Position numbers and translations under genes: made by a program. A stretch of 64,000 bases of DNA, taken from NCBI GenBank assembly GCA_963971425.1, contig OZ020517.1, forward strand, positions 22,330,462-22,394,461. The letters run 5' to 3'. The notes below the pieces were generated by a model that did not search any database, was not told where the DNA came from, and was given only the letters and a program-made list of their open reading frames with translations. This document shows, piece after piece, positions 1 to 13,444 of this stretch; positions within the stretch are counted from its first letter, which is position 1, and the number at the start of each line of letters is the position of its first letter. The stretch comes from Bryoerythrophyllum caledonicum (lineage: Eukaryota; Streptophyta; Bryopsida; Pottiales; Pottiaceae).

Positions 1-2781
<2,781 letters not shown>

Positions 2782-4033
2782 AGGAGGGTTGGAACGGGCG
2801 AATGAGAGCGCGCGCGAGAGAGGGAGTATGGTGTCTGAGCAGTTCCGGTGGCGAGAGGAGGAGCTACCTTTGTAGAAGGGGGCGTCGTGGGAACTGCGTC
2901 TCTGTCGGTGGCAGGCGGGGTAGGCTGTAGGTTGGAGCCTTGCTTTTGGTCCGCCATCTTCGGGAGAGGCAGTAGGTGTGTAGGACGTGGCCGTGGTGGG
3001 GAATGGCGGCGGCGGCGCGTTTAGTTGGGAAGAAGAAGGGCCGGCGAGAGGAGGCGAGTCTGGGATGGGCTGTCGGGGTGGTTGCGTGGGTGATGGGCGC
3101 ACACGAGCGGGATGGCGGGAGGGGCCTCCGTGGTGCATGTAAAGCTGTGGTCGGGAGTCTAGACGGAGGAGAGCGGGGGGAGCGGTTGGAGGGAGCGGAT
3201 GTATGGCGTCAGTTGGGCGTTACATATAGGGGGCCCTTCTGGGCGCTGCAAAGTTGGTAGGAGATGTAAGGGGATGCAGTGTAGCGGGGCGGAAGCACAA
3301 TGTAATTTGTTAGGGAATCAAAGCGTGATATGTTGATCCGGTTTTCCATGGGCCAGGTGAGGGACCAATCACAATGGAATTGTTATTGTTATAGATCCTT
3401 GGCTTGGATTGTGATTGGCGCATGCTGAGAGCATGGTAACATTTCGGAGTGTCGGGGATCATCCGCGACGCTGAGGTCAGCGCGGTGGCTGATGGGACCG
3501 GTTGAATGAGTGCGTCCGAGGTGGGACTGGGGCATCGTCAGTGCAGCGGAAGGGCAGGCAAGGCCAGCGTCGTCGAGTGCGGGAGCGTCCCCTCGCTCAA
3601 GGGGAGTTTTGTGGTGTAGGGGTTGGGCATGGAACTTCGCCTGCGCTCCGACTCCCCTAGGTTTTTTTGGGCCTGCGTGTGAACAATGGTGAGCTGTCTG
3701 TGTGTGGCAGGCGATGTCAGTTCGCCCCTGGCATGAACTGCGTGGCAGTTGTGCATGAGTTTGGATTGCATGAGTGGGTGTGGCAGGCAAGAATGCAAAC
3801 GAACTTGGTGTTTGAATACATGATGAGTGTGTGGGCTCTCTCGTAACATTTACAGCAACGATGATTCCACTCGAGGAGGAACGACGCAATCCTGCGAGCA
3901 CGATATCCGCAGCGCGCGCTTGGTTAGTGTTTGTTGGTTAGTTGGTAAGACATGCGTGGTGTGTGGAACGCGTGTGTTGAGAAGGCGGGGGAAATTGAGC
4001 ACAAGTGTTGTCGGAGCTCTTCTGTCCCTGTAT
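2782..4033. other. GSK3 3' flank, no gene seen
   Basis: The first ~450 bases after the GSK3 stop are G-rich like its introns and probably include the 3' UTR. No clear AATAAA signal was found. An inverted repeat CCAATCACAAT / ATTGTGATTGG lies at about 3364-3374 and 3408-3418. Open frames here lack recognisable domains and look like composition effects. Confidence 0.5.
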
Positions 4034-4105
4034 TATCAGAGCTAGGTTTAGATCCTCGGACCTGTGGGTTATGGGCCCACCACGCTTCCGCCGTGCCTCT
4101 CTGAT
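4034..4105 (-). tRNA. initiator tRNA-Met (CAT), possibly a pseudogene
   Basis: Read on the minus strand this is a 72-nt tRNA. It has a perfect 7-bp acceptor stem (ATCAGAG/CTCTGAT), discriminator A, and an anticodon stem-loop GTGGG-CCCATAA-CCCAC with anticodon CAT and the three stacked G:C pairs typical of initiators. It closely matches the plant initiator tRNA-Met as I remember it, with about half a dozen differences. Odd points: the T-loop reads ATCTAAA where eukaryotic initiators have ATCGAAA, one T-stem pair is a G.A mismatch, and no TTTT terminator is seen within ~60 nt downstream. It could be a decaying copy. Confidence 0.75.
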
Positions 4106-5979
4106 ATGCATTTCTCAAACCCTGTAGGGTTGGGCTTGAGGGCCTCTGGGGGCTTTTTGAGAGTTTAGTGTTTTCTTTATAATCCGAAGCTTGATGCCTG
4201 ATCAGCTTGATGACATCGACGAGGTGAAAATCGATATAATGGGGAGAGCAAATGATTTTTCACCTCGGGAACGTGCACATACTCTTGCTGCTTACTGTAT
4301 AGTGCCCTGTATATAGTATCGACCAGAGTACTTTGAAGGAGCTACACTACGCAAATTATAGTGGTCTACCTCAATTCTTAATCCGCATTAAATCATGTAC
4401 GTCAGAAAATAGTGTGGGTTGAATCAAAATAGTCGACATAAAATGAATGTGGAGTGGTGGTATTGGGCAGCTTGACACATGTTGAAATCTGTTTACATCA
4501 ACCCTCAAAGGACGAAGGGGTTTTAGAGAAATCTCTAGTCTGTTGATTAAAAAGTGCTAAGATGAATGCTTAGAGAATGTAACCATAGGATCTTCTTTTA
4601 AACTCATAAAAGATGATGTGGTAAATGTTTTGTAAATATTTGACCATATGGAATAAAAGATAATTTACAGCCAAAGTGAAAACATTTGTATCCAACAAGT
4701 ACACTTGGTTCTCTAGAAGTTAATTCTCTTCCACACCAAAGTGGATGTGGTCCACATCATTTTTCATCCATATTACCTATTCATCCACTCCAAATACAAT
4801 TACTCAGTAGGATGGACATCTTATAGTATTCTTATTGTTGACTTTCAGTATTCCAACCAACCATAAAACATGTTACATATATCACTCCTTTGCTAAGATG
4901 AATTTCCAAATTGAAAAGGCACTTTAGCAGTCGGTTCTACCATAGAAATTTTGAACCAAGTGCACTATGTTGGCAACCAATTCAACTTGAACTTCTCTAA
5001 CCAGTTTCACTACTTTTTGCAAACAATTGCATTAAATTATGGTATCCATATTCACAACTTCACAAAATCGATTTCATGAATTATACAACCTCATTTCACA
5101 GAGAACGGTACACCATGTGTAAGACTCTTCTAATTGCTCTTTACAACTTATTTTACCAAATTTTTTATTGACCTCTCGTCTACAACTTTGATAAGATTTA
5201 TGAGATACGTTTGGAAAATTTTGGAAGTTGTCAGAGTTAAAGGTCCACCATTGTGAAAAGTGAGGTGTGCCACATGTTAAGTCGGCTCAGAAGAATCATG
5301 AACCTTTTTAGAAGGTTTATGACATTGGTTGAACACTCTAGCAACATCGATTGGAAGGTTCATGAACTAGCTTGGAACCTCTATGAAGTTGAATTGGCAC
5401 TACTGTGAACTCATCTTATCAAAGAATTAAATACATCATATTGGAATACTATAATATTTACATGAATACATGTACATGGTAGTGATATTTTGTTATATTA
5501 TGATATCATGTATATATTCTCTTATAATAATTAAAAATCGATCTGATATACGTTCGGTGGAGTATCTAGATGAAACCTAGGGAAATTTCCTTTGGAATAA
5601 AACCTTTTGAAGGGATCATGTTGTCCTTTGTATGGGCCCTTTCATTAGGGGATTGTCTTATAGTAGAATTATATTTGAGTTTTAAATATTATTATGTATC
5701 AAGTATAGAGAAATAATGATGTCTTCACATTCAATCCTAAAATAATGATGTCTAAATTTTAAATTTCTACATACATATCTGGATGAAACCACAGAGTATA
5801 CTAGTCCAAGTATATAAAGTAAATGATGGAATCCAATGTAAAAAACGGATATATGAAATAAAAAATAATGGGTAAGAGAAGTAAATAACGGATATATAAA
5901 GTACATAACGGGTATATACATGTACATTTGATTTTGGCACTTACATACGTGGACTTTATCCCTAAAGGACCATGACAGT
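4106..5979. other. AT-rich intergenic DNA
   Basis: No gene, RNA or clear repeat border was recognised. Several unrelated short open frames occur by chance. Composition changes sharply from the G-rich GSK3 locus to AT-rich DNA near 4150. Confidence 0.5.
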
Positions 5980-6670
5980 TTCACACCAAAAACACTTCAA
6001 AATTGTTGATTCTAGTGCAATGAGTAAGGAAGGAATGAAAACCTTATATATATTCTTTTGACCATAGGATCTCTATTAAGACTTGCTAAGTAACATACTC
6101 ACAAAATTTCATACACTTTGACCACACGGATAGAAAGATTATAGTGTTCGAATTCAAGAAAATGGTTCATTTTCTTCTCTACGTTGAGAATAAACAGGGT
6201 TTGACTTCACTTGGTATTAAATTTTTGCACTACACAAAGTCTAAATCTTTTACCATTGTCTTAAGCATGATGTTAGTTCCCTAATCACCAATTTTTAGAG
6301 GTAGAGAAGGGGTGTAGCATATTAAAAAGAAGTGTGCAAGGAGTGGAGGTTCAATAATTGTCAAATCACAATTTATTTATTGGAGAGTTTAATTTGTTTT
6401 AGAATGATAATCTAAACGGTCAATAAGAAGGTTTACACCACATATTGTGTTAGAGAAAATAAGAATTGAAAAATATGAAGATCTCTAGGTTTTATGTAGA
6501 ATAGATGAAGTTTTTTTCCCCGTTTGCCCAAAATGTGTAAAAATGTTTGACTTGAGTTAAAATGTTTTTTACACTAAAGACAATAATTTTCCTTGACATC
6601 TTCAAAGATGGTAGTATTCTCTACATGTATGGAAAATCTAAATGTCAATAGAGACTTCTAGAAAAAATTT
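5980..6670. repeat. Dispersed repeat R, uninterrupted copy (empty site for MULE C)
   Basis: From 'accaaaaacacttcaaaatt' onward this stretch aligns by eye, with many substitutions, to 45150-45297 joined to 52739-53300. The junction of that alignment at about 6118-6128 (accacacgga) corresponds to the 10-bp target duplication (accgcacgga) flanking MULE C. A partial further copy lies at about 16020-16200. It is non-coding with no recognised terminal structure. Confidence 0.75.
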
Positions 6671-7186
6671 GGAGCTGCTCCAAGTCCCCATTTTAAACTT
6701 TGAGTAATACTAACTCTCAAACCATGAATCCCCCCAAAAAATATTTGTATATATATATTTCTCTCCATGGAGCTCTTATCAGGGACAATATAGTATAAAA
6801 GTTTTATTTTTATTTATTCATTGAAGTTTAGGAACTGGCTTGAAATCAAAATTGTCCTCCCAATGGACACTTGGTCCTTTAGGGTTTAATTGGCAATTGC
6901 CCTTGGCCCATCGGGACCGACATGAATCTATTTATAGTAATAATCCAAATGTGTTTATCCTCTATTAACTTGGATCTTAAGAGATTAACTTACACGGATA
7001 ACAATGACATTGGATGAATTCTATGAATCTATAACAATGTGAAATGTTTTCAACAATTTGATATCTAAAATGAAAAAGATTTTTTGTTGCAATATAATAC
7101 AACACCTTAAACTACATTGTACTACAATGCATTGCACTTTTTTGGAACTCAATGTATTGTACTTGTGGTATCACTACATTGGGTTA

Positions 7187-7653
7187 GTGGTGGAATGAAC
7201 AGATACTTTATTCACTCCGGCCCCGTTAAGTGAGGTTCGGAGTTCTTCTTCCTTCTTACTTGTATTATTGAATATGATATCTATATTACCTTGCTATTCA
7301 AAGATGGATTAAAGATCAATAATTGTCAATTTCAAATGAAAACATTTAACGATAGATATTTCCAAACTTGATCTTGATGAGACCAATATGAATCGGTTGC
7401 AAAATAATAATTGTTGTGATCTCCAAAGTGAACTAGAAAGTACATTAAGTGAGTCCATACATTTTTGCACTTTCCAATAACCCATTTTTGATATCTTGTA
7501 TATATATTTTTAGTTCTACATGATATGTAAATTTGAGTTACTTTTCAAGTAGAACATTCAAAATTTTGTAATAATTATTTTTCAAGAAGAAAAAGAAGAA
7601 CACTGGTCTCCGAAGAAGACCGGTATGAATAAAGTATATGTTCGTTCCATCAC
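7187..7653. mobile_element. MITE-like non-autonomous DNA transposon, 467 bp
   Basis: The ends are inverted copies of each other: 7187 onward reads GTGGTGGAATGAACAGATAC, and the reverse complement of 7653 backward reads GTGATGGAACGAACATATAC. Similarity continues through the CCGG and more weakly for ~80 bp. Both ends abut a TA dinucleotide, consistent with a TA target duplication (mariner-like). There is no coding capacity. Confidence 0.65.
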
Positions 7654-9364
7654 TAAAGCGATGTCCATTGGAGAAAGGATTAGTAGCATGGAGCTACTTT
7701 CAGGTTCGACGCGTTGGAGGGTTTGTGGAGGTTGGTTTACGCGTTGTAAACCAACTAGGAGGTTAAATGGCCCAAGGAAATCCTAGATGCTAGCTTTAGT
7801 TGTTAATTAGAGTTAGTATTAGTGTTCTTTGACTTTTAGGGCCTTGGTGGTGTCTTTTGACACCTCATTTGGGACTTGGAGTCCAAATGACCTCCACGTG
7901 TAGTGTGGGGAGACTCATCTTTCTCAAGTTGAGTCTCCCACGTGATGGAGTGAGAGAGTGCGTGCGTGCGTGCGTGCACTTCTTGAACTTCATTGTTATT
8001 ATGCGACCATTCTTTAAGAATGGCATTGGCTTGACTATGTGTAGTTTATGAGTATTTTCTACTTATTTATTACTTGAGAAAGATCATCACTGAGATATGA
8101 GTGTATTCCTAGTAATTTAGTAACACTTAAAACCCTCAAAATGTTGTGTTTAGGGTGTTTTTGAGCAATGTTTTAGTGCTGAAATTTTGTTGCAAAACCT
8201 CAAGTGTGCTTAGCTAAGCGGATGAAATCCATTGGATAAGGGTGAGAATGAGTGGCGGATGTCAACTCCAAACCAATCCAAGTGGATGATAGTCCGTTGA
8301 CCTTAGCCTTCATCCACACTCTCTGTGAGGATCTCAGATCCGCTTTCACAGGAGAGAGACGACGCGTCTGTGCAGTGGTGGTTTCTGGGGGCCTGCATGG
8401 TTCGACGTTGGAAGCCGCGGCGTCTGTGCATGCTGGGAGTTTGCGACGTGAGCTGGGCAGTGGTGCTTCAAGGTTTAGGGGGGCTGTTGATGCGAGGAGG
8501 AGACTCGATCTCCATGGTTGTGCGAGAGGAAGGTGCACCTACAAGCAACTGGTAGCGTGGTGTTCGTGTGCAGGCTCGAGGCTGAAGCGCTAATGCAGCC
8601 ACACCAAGGTGCTTAACTTCAGAGTTCTCGAAGGATTTGGTGTGGTAGCCTTGGAAACAACGTCATGCATGGCCAAGTCAAGCGGATCAGTGTGCAAGGC
8701 ACGGGCCTGTAGCTGGTGACGCTAGAGCTCGGAGCGCGAGGCGGGGAAACTGTGGGTGCGCGACGTGCCACCCGAGCTTCGTGATGTGGTGCTAGTTCAC
8801 GAACCAGGTGATCGCGCAGCTGGAGCTGTGGAACGAGAGAAAGTGAGAGCTAGGGAGGAGTCGTGGCACTAGTTTTTTTGGTTGTGGGCGGGGCTGTTTT
8901 TGGTGGGTGCTGGACAACAGCACGGTGCGGGGATTAACGTGAAGGCCCTGCGGATTCCGGTGGGTCCTTAGGCAAATCGTCGGTGCGCGTTTCTTGGAGA
9001 ATCCGTTCTTGGGGCTTTCGTGCAATCTGAGGCGGAGGGCATTCCTCGGCGATGCCGTGTGGCCGTGAGGTTTTACTACCGCATTTCATTACAGTGTTTG
9101 CCTGCAAAGGAGACTAGTGCATCTGGGTTTGCGGGTCTCAAGTGTCAACAGACCAAACCTCGCCAGAAGTTATAGGAAGGTAAGTTCGGAGGTGTGTGTA
9201 CAGACGCGGTGTGCACACAGACAGACAGGCGCAGACAGGTTGCACTTCGGCTATATCTACCCGGCCACTGTTACTGACACCCGGCTCCTACACTGGTCAC
9301 TCATACCCGTATGCTAATGATACCCTAGTGTTTGTGTTGAAACCCGGTTCTGTTATCTATATCC
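7654..9364. other. Intergenic DNA with small hairpins and a TGCG microsatellite
   Basis: No gene is supported. Visible structures are a hairpin with 9-bp arms (TTGGTTTAC/GTAAACCAA) near 7735-7760, a second with 10-bp arms GGGAGACTCA (7908-7917) and TGAGTCTCCC (7930-7939) flanked by CACGTG, and a short (TGCG)n run near 7960. From 8.25 to 9.06 kb the DNA is more GC-rich, with short open frames but no domain I recognise. At 9.26-9.42 kb a degenerate ACCCGG-type repeat occurs. Confidence 0.45.
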
Positions 9365-10978
9365 GTGTCACAATTGATATCCGGGTCACAGTTGGTACCC
9401 GGGGCAGGGTGTATACAAACAGAGGATCCAAATGTGCTTTATGTATTGCTCCATGAATGGTGGGATGCAATGGGAGGTGAGGCAAAGGCATTACAGATAA
9501 TTGCAAGACGCATACTTGCTCAAGTATGTTTCGCATTGGCATGTACTCCTATGTACACAACAAGTCCCGCAATCGCCTAAAACATAGTCGAGCGGAGGAC
9601 CTTGAGTACATTTACACAAATTCTAGGCTCCTAAGGCATCGAAGGGGGACAAGGGTTGGTCAGTGGCTTGAGCTAAATGGTGTGCATTTCGATGATGAAA
9701 GCAACGGAGAAGATCTTGACGATGCAAATAAGGAAGGGCGTTATCCTATCGAGAATGATGAAGAAGGTAATCTTGACATAGACGAAGACAATTTGGATTT
9801 GGATAGTGGAGATTTCGATGATGGCGGTGGTAGTGGTCATCGTGTGGACAAGGACGTGTGGGACTCAGATGGTCAAAACTGTGATGGTGATGGTGGAGGT
9901 GGAGATATAGGGGTTTTTTTATTTCAACGAAGTCGAGGCAACACAACATGTTCAAGGTCCATTGAACCTGAGTGGAGATGATGATGGGCCGTCGTTTGGA
10001 CAACTTTGTGGTGGTCAGGGACTTTGGCGTGACTACGAACGGGGCCTTCACAAACTGGCGGTCCCTGCAAACATTGACTTGCCTTCCCAACCTCAAAGTG
10101 ATTTGCTATCATTTGGTGATGAAGGGCAACATATCCTAAATCATCAAGAAGTGGAGGTTCCTACAACGGCTGGTCGTATCTCTTTAACGCCATCAAGGTC
10201 GGTTTGCAATTGCAATTCAAGTCCACAATGTAATCCGACTTCAATCATAGGAAGAGTATCCGCGCCCCTTGATGAAGTTATGGGGAATGACGGAACCACA
10301 GAGATCGAAGTGTCTTCCCGAGTTGGAATACCACATTGGCCGGTCACCCGTAGTCATGTAATTGCGGGTAGAACTGGTGCAATAACTACACGGGGGATTG
10401 ATGCTTCATTGGTAGCCCTTCAGAACGATCGTCCCAACAATGGAATGGGAAAAAATTGTCGTCAAGCCAACATGCTTAGTAGCGTTCAACTTCCTAGCGT
10501 GGGAAGGCAACCTCTTGCTTGTCGAAATCAACAAGGCAAGGTCGTGCGAAATAGTGGGAGGGGGTCTGGAATAGTATTAAGAGGAATGGCTTCTTCCTCG
10601 GATGCAAACCTCAATGCGGTTGTCCACGTACCTACAGTTCTTCCACCTTGTGGAGCAGCTTCCACTAGCACCCTAAGCAATAATGGACCGTGGAGGAGTA
10701 CAAGAGGAACGAAGAGACATCAAAGGAATCAAGGTAGTACAATTCCATTTACTTGTGAAGATTACGATCCATCAGACGGAAGACCTAATTTGGATGATGA
10801 TGGGTTACGTGACGCCGAGGGATCTTGTCCAACAAGGAGGTTGGTCATTACTAGAGACGACAACTTACAATTGAGAAGTGGTACTCTTCAATCCGACGAC
10901 AAAGAGAGCACAGACAAGTCCGATGTGGATCCTAGATGCATAGAAGAAAACGACCCCACAGTTCGAGTACAAACTTAA
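9365..10978 (+). pseudogene. hAT-family transposase C-terminus with acidic tail, frameshifted
   Basis: Seen: frame 2 at about 9430-9545 reads EWWDAMGGEAKALQIIARR followed by ILAQVCFALAC. Frame 1 then reads MYSYVHNKSRNRLKHSRAED and YTNSRLLRHRR. Known: this is the order of the hAT C-terminal dimerisation domain (WW...LQ.iA.RILaq...CERNWS...hnKsRNRL). The CERNWS segment is missing where the frame shifts. An acidic low-complexity tail follows (to 9900). A second shift in a T7 run at 9914-9920 leads into a further 338-residue open stretch with no domain I recognise, ending at 10975-10977. No N-terminal half or BED finger is visible upstream. It is a dead fragment. Its terminal inverted repeats were not found. 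Confidence 0.7.
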
Positions 10979-11089
10979 GTCCTACTGGGATGTCTAAGTT
11001 TCCTAATACACGTACGACGAGGTCTATTTATAATATTTTAAATTTTAATCAAAAGGGTTCTTAGCAATTTATTAGTATAGATGTTTAAG

Positions 11090-12662
11090 GTGTACATTGC
11101 TAGATTATGTGGTAGTATATTTTAATGATTTAAAGATGTTTTTAACCATTCGGATTTGCATTGTTACTTCCTATTTTTTGGCTTTGTATGATACAAAGTT
11201 TTATCTACGTATGTTTTTAGAGACATTTGTAATTCCGTTTTTTTTATATGAAATTCATACAAAATGTCGGTTAACTGGTCTTTATAACCATTCAGATTAT
11301 CCTTCCTCATTTCTTATTTTTACGAGTTCGTATTCTCTATGAGCTTTGAGCTCAATTTTTTTTTGAGAGGTATTCAAAATTGTATAATTGTTAAAGTTTG
11401 ACACATTTGTCAAATTGACATACTCTATCCAGCCAATACCAACAAAACCTCTTCTTCCTTCCATATAAAACTCCAAGATCTTCATGTGTTTTTTTTTATT
11501 TCTTTTTCCCAAATTGTGTGAGGTCTTCTTCGTATTGGCCATTTGGATTTTTATTCTTGGACCTCGAGTTTATGCACCATTGTTTTGAATTAATGTAATG
11601 ACATGTTATCCCCAATGCACTAACATTACAAAAATAAACAAGAACAACTTCTCGATGTGGCGGTCGCAGGCCTAGCATACGACGCAGTCCTTGCACGTGT
11701 GAAGGACCGTCACAAATGCAGGCACTTGCTCAAGGATCTTGCATGGGAACCATCTCCACATGGCAACCTCCATGTCCATGTTTTATTAACACCGAAATCA
11801 CCATATTGTCAACCCAACCTCATCCCTCTACTTTACAAGAGTATATATTGTACGTGGTGACGATTGAACCAGGAACGGAATGTTTTGACAATGGAGCTAG
11901 AAAACTAGAAGCTATGAAAGTCAGAGGGTTAGAGACCTTTACGCACATGAGCACGACTCTTGAAACATGGCACTATAATAGAAGATGAAAAATGCTTCGT
12001 GCATTCAACAATTGAGATAGTTAAGAGGGGGTGGTCACAGAACGAACCTGGGCAAATTGAGCCTAGTCAGTTGGAATCAATTTGCCAAAATTACTGGCAA
12101 CTGCCTAGAAATGGTTGCTTGTTAAATATATATATTTGGATTCTTGAAGTGATTAGCAATTTTACAAGTGGTTTGAGGAGGAGTACGATGTTTAAGGTGC
12201 CTTGATGGGATGTGAGGAACTTCATTTGCTCGTCAACAAGCTCTTGCCGGTGGTATTTGCCCCTTTGTGTGTTCGGCGGCAATTCTCATGCTATGTGCAT
12301 TGCCTAGAAGATTATACAATATTTGTTGATTAATGAATTAGTCTTGTTCTCAAACATTCGGTGTCGAATTTCTTACTTCCTAATTTGCCATCTTTGTATG
12401 ATGGAAGAGCTTTATTTGCGTATGTTTAGTGAGATGTTAATAATTCAAACTTTTAAATATGCTATTCATACCAAGGTGTTGGATAAGCAGTCTTTTTACC
12501 ATTAGGATTTCGATTCTTCATCTCTTATTTTCCATCCTCGTATGATCTTTAAGCATCGAGCTTGGAATCGTTTTTGGTGATCTTTAAAATTGCCAATGTC
12601 TAAAATTGCGAGACATTGTCAATGCAAGCACATACCAAAAAAAACCTATTCTTACCCACAAA
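11090..12662. repeat. Direct duplication of ~330-370 bp in AT-rich DNA (11090-11460 and 12300-12662)
   Basis: The two segments share a series of blocks in the same order: the ACATTGCTAGATTATG-like start, ttacttcctatttt, gtatgatac/gtatgatgg, cgtatgttttt/cgtatgttta, ccattcagatt/ccattaggatt, and a tail with caataccaacaaaacct/cataccaaaaaaaacct. They are strongly diverged. The DNA between them (11.5-12.3 kb) holds no gene I can support. Confidence 0.5.
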
Positions 12663-12960
12663 TACTTAGAAGTGGAAGCGGATGGGCAGCGGATGGGGAG
12701 CGGATGGGGAGCAGACTGGGTTGCACACTCGGAAGCAGATCAGGCGCGGATGGGCAGCGGATGGGCAGCGGACAGGCGCGGATGGGTGCGGACGAGGAAG
12801 CAGATGGGGCGCGGATGGGTATGGATGGGAGCCGGACGGGAAGCGAACGAGGCGCGGATGGGTGCGGATGGAGAGCGGACTGGGATATGCGGACGAGGCG
12901 CGAATGGGCAGCGGACGGGCGCAGATGCGAAGCGGATGGAGAGCGGATGGAGGTGTACGA
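12663..12960. repeat. GCGGATGGG-type minisatellite
   Basis: About 300 bases consist of variants of a ~10-13 bp unit with core GCGGATGGG or GCGGACGGG, joined by CA/GA spacers (for example GCGGATGGGCAGCGGATGGG). Open frames on both strands here translate to repetitive G/R/M-rich peptides, which are an artefact of the repeat. It lies just upstream of a TATA box and a coding region, where it could act as an upstream promoter element. That role is inference. Confidence 0.8.
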
Positions 12961-13039
12961 TTGCATACGGTTTGGGGCAAGCCGCGGGTGGGCCTTAGAT
13001 CGGTGCCGACAGGTCGCGGATGATGGGCCGCGGCTGGGG

Positions 13040-13046
13040 TATAAAA
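13040..13046 (+). promoter_or_regulatory. TATA box upstream of the RING-type coding region
   Basis: TATAAAA in the context GGGTATAAAAGGG lies 400 bp before the first ATG of the RING-type gene and directly downstream of the minisatellite. The GC-rich flanks and pyrimidine-rich stretch 25-35 bp downstream (actctttcccactttctcag) suit a transcription start. Confidence 0.55.
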
Positions 13047-13444
13047 GGGAGGGTGAAGTCAAACAACGTTACTCTTTCCCACTTTCTCAGGCGCTCTGAT
13101 GTACTTGTCTTCTTATTGACGGCGGGTGTGCGGGGTTTCGAGGTGGGAAAGTGATCCTTTTTAGGACATTGATTTCCTAAAGGGGGAATTTGTCCTCAAC
13201 GCAACAGAACATGTACCGAAGACGTCAGAGATCTGTTGAAGGCCGGATTTTTTAAACATTTGTATACACTCCTACGCAACACTATTTTGAAGTGTTTGCT
13301 TGGGGTTATTTTAGCACTATTTTGAAGTGCAGTTAGTTTTAGGGTGTTTATGGGAGTTTAGTTATAGCTAAGATTATCATATTAGAATAGTAGAAGATAG
13401 CCAGTAGAAGCATGTTGTGGTGGTGGTGATTTTTTTGGAAAAAA

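Noticed and set aside
3389-3901. 170-codon minus-strand frame downstream of GSK3
   Set aside because: No domain, H/P/S-rich composition typical of antisense G/T-rich DNA, no splice or promoter signals.
12590-13099. Open frames up to 169 codons across the minisatellite
   Set aside because: They translate a tandem repeat in several frames on both strands; no start context or domain.
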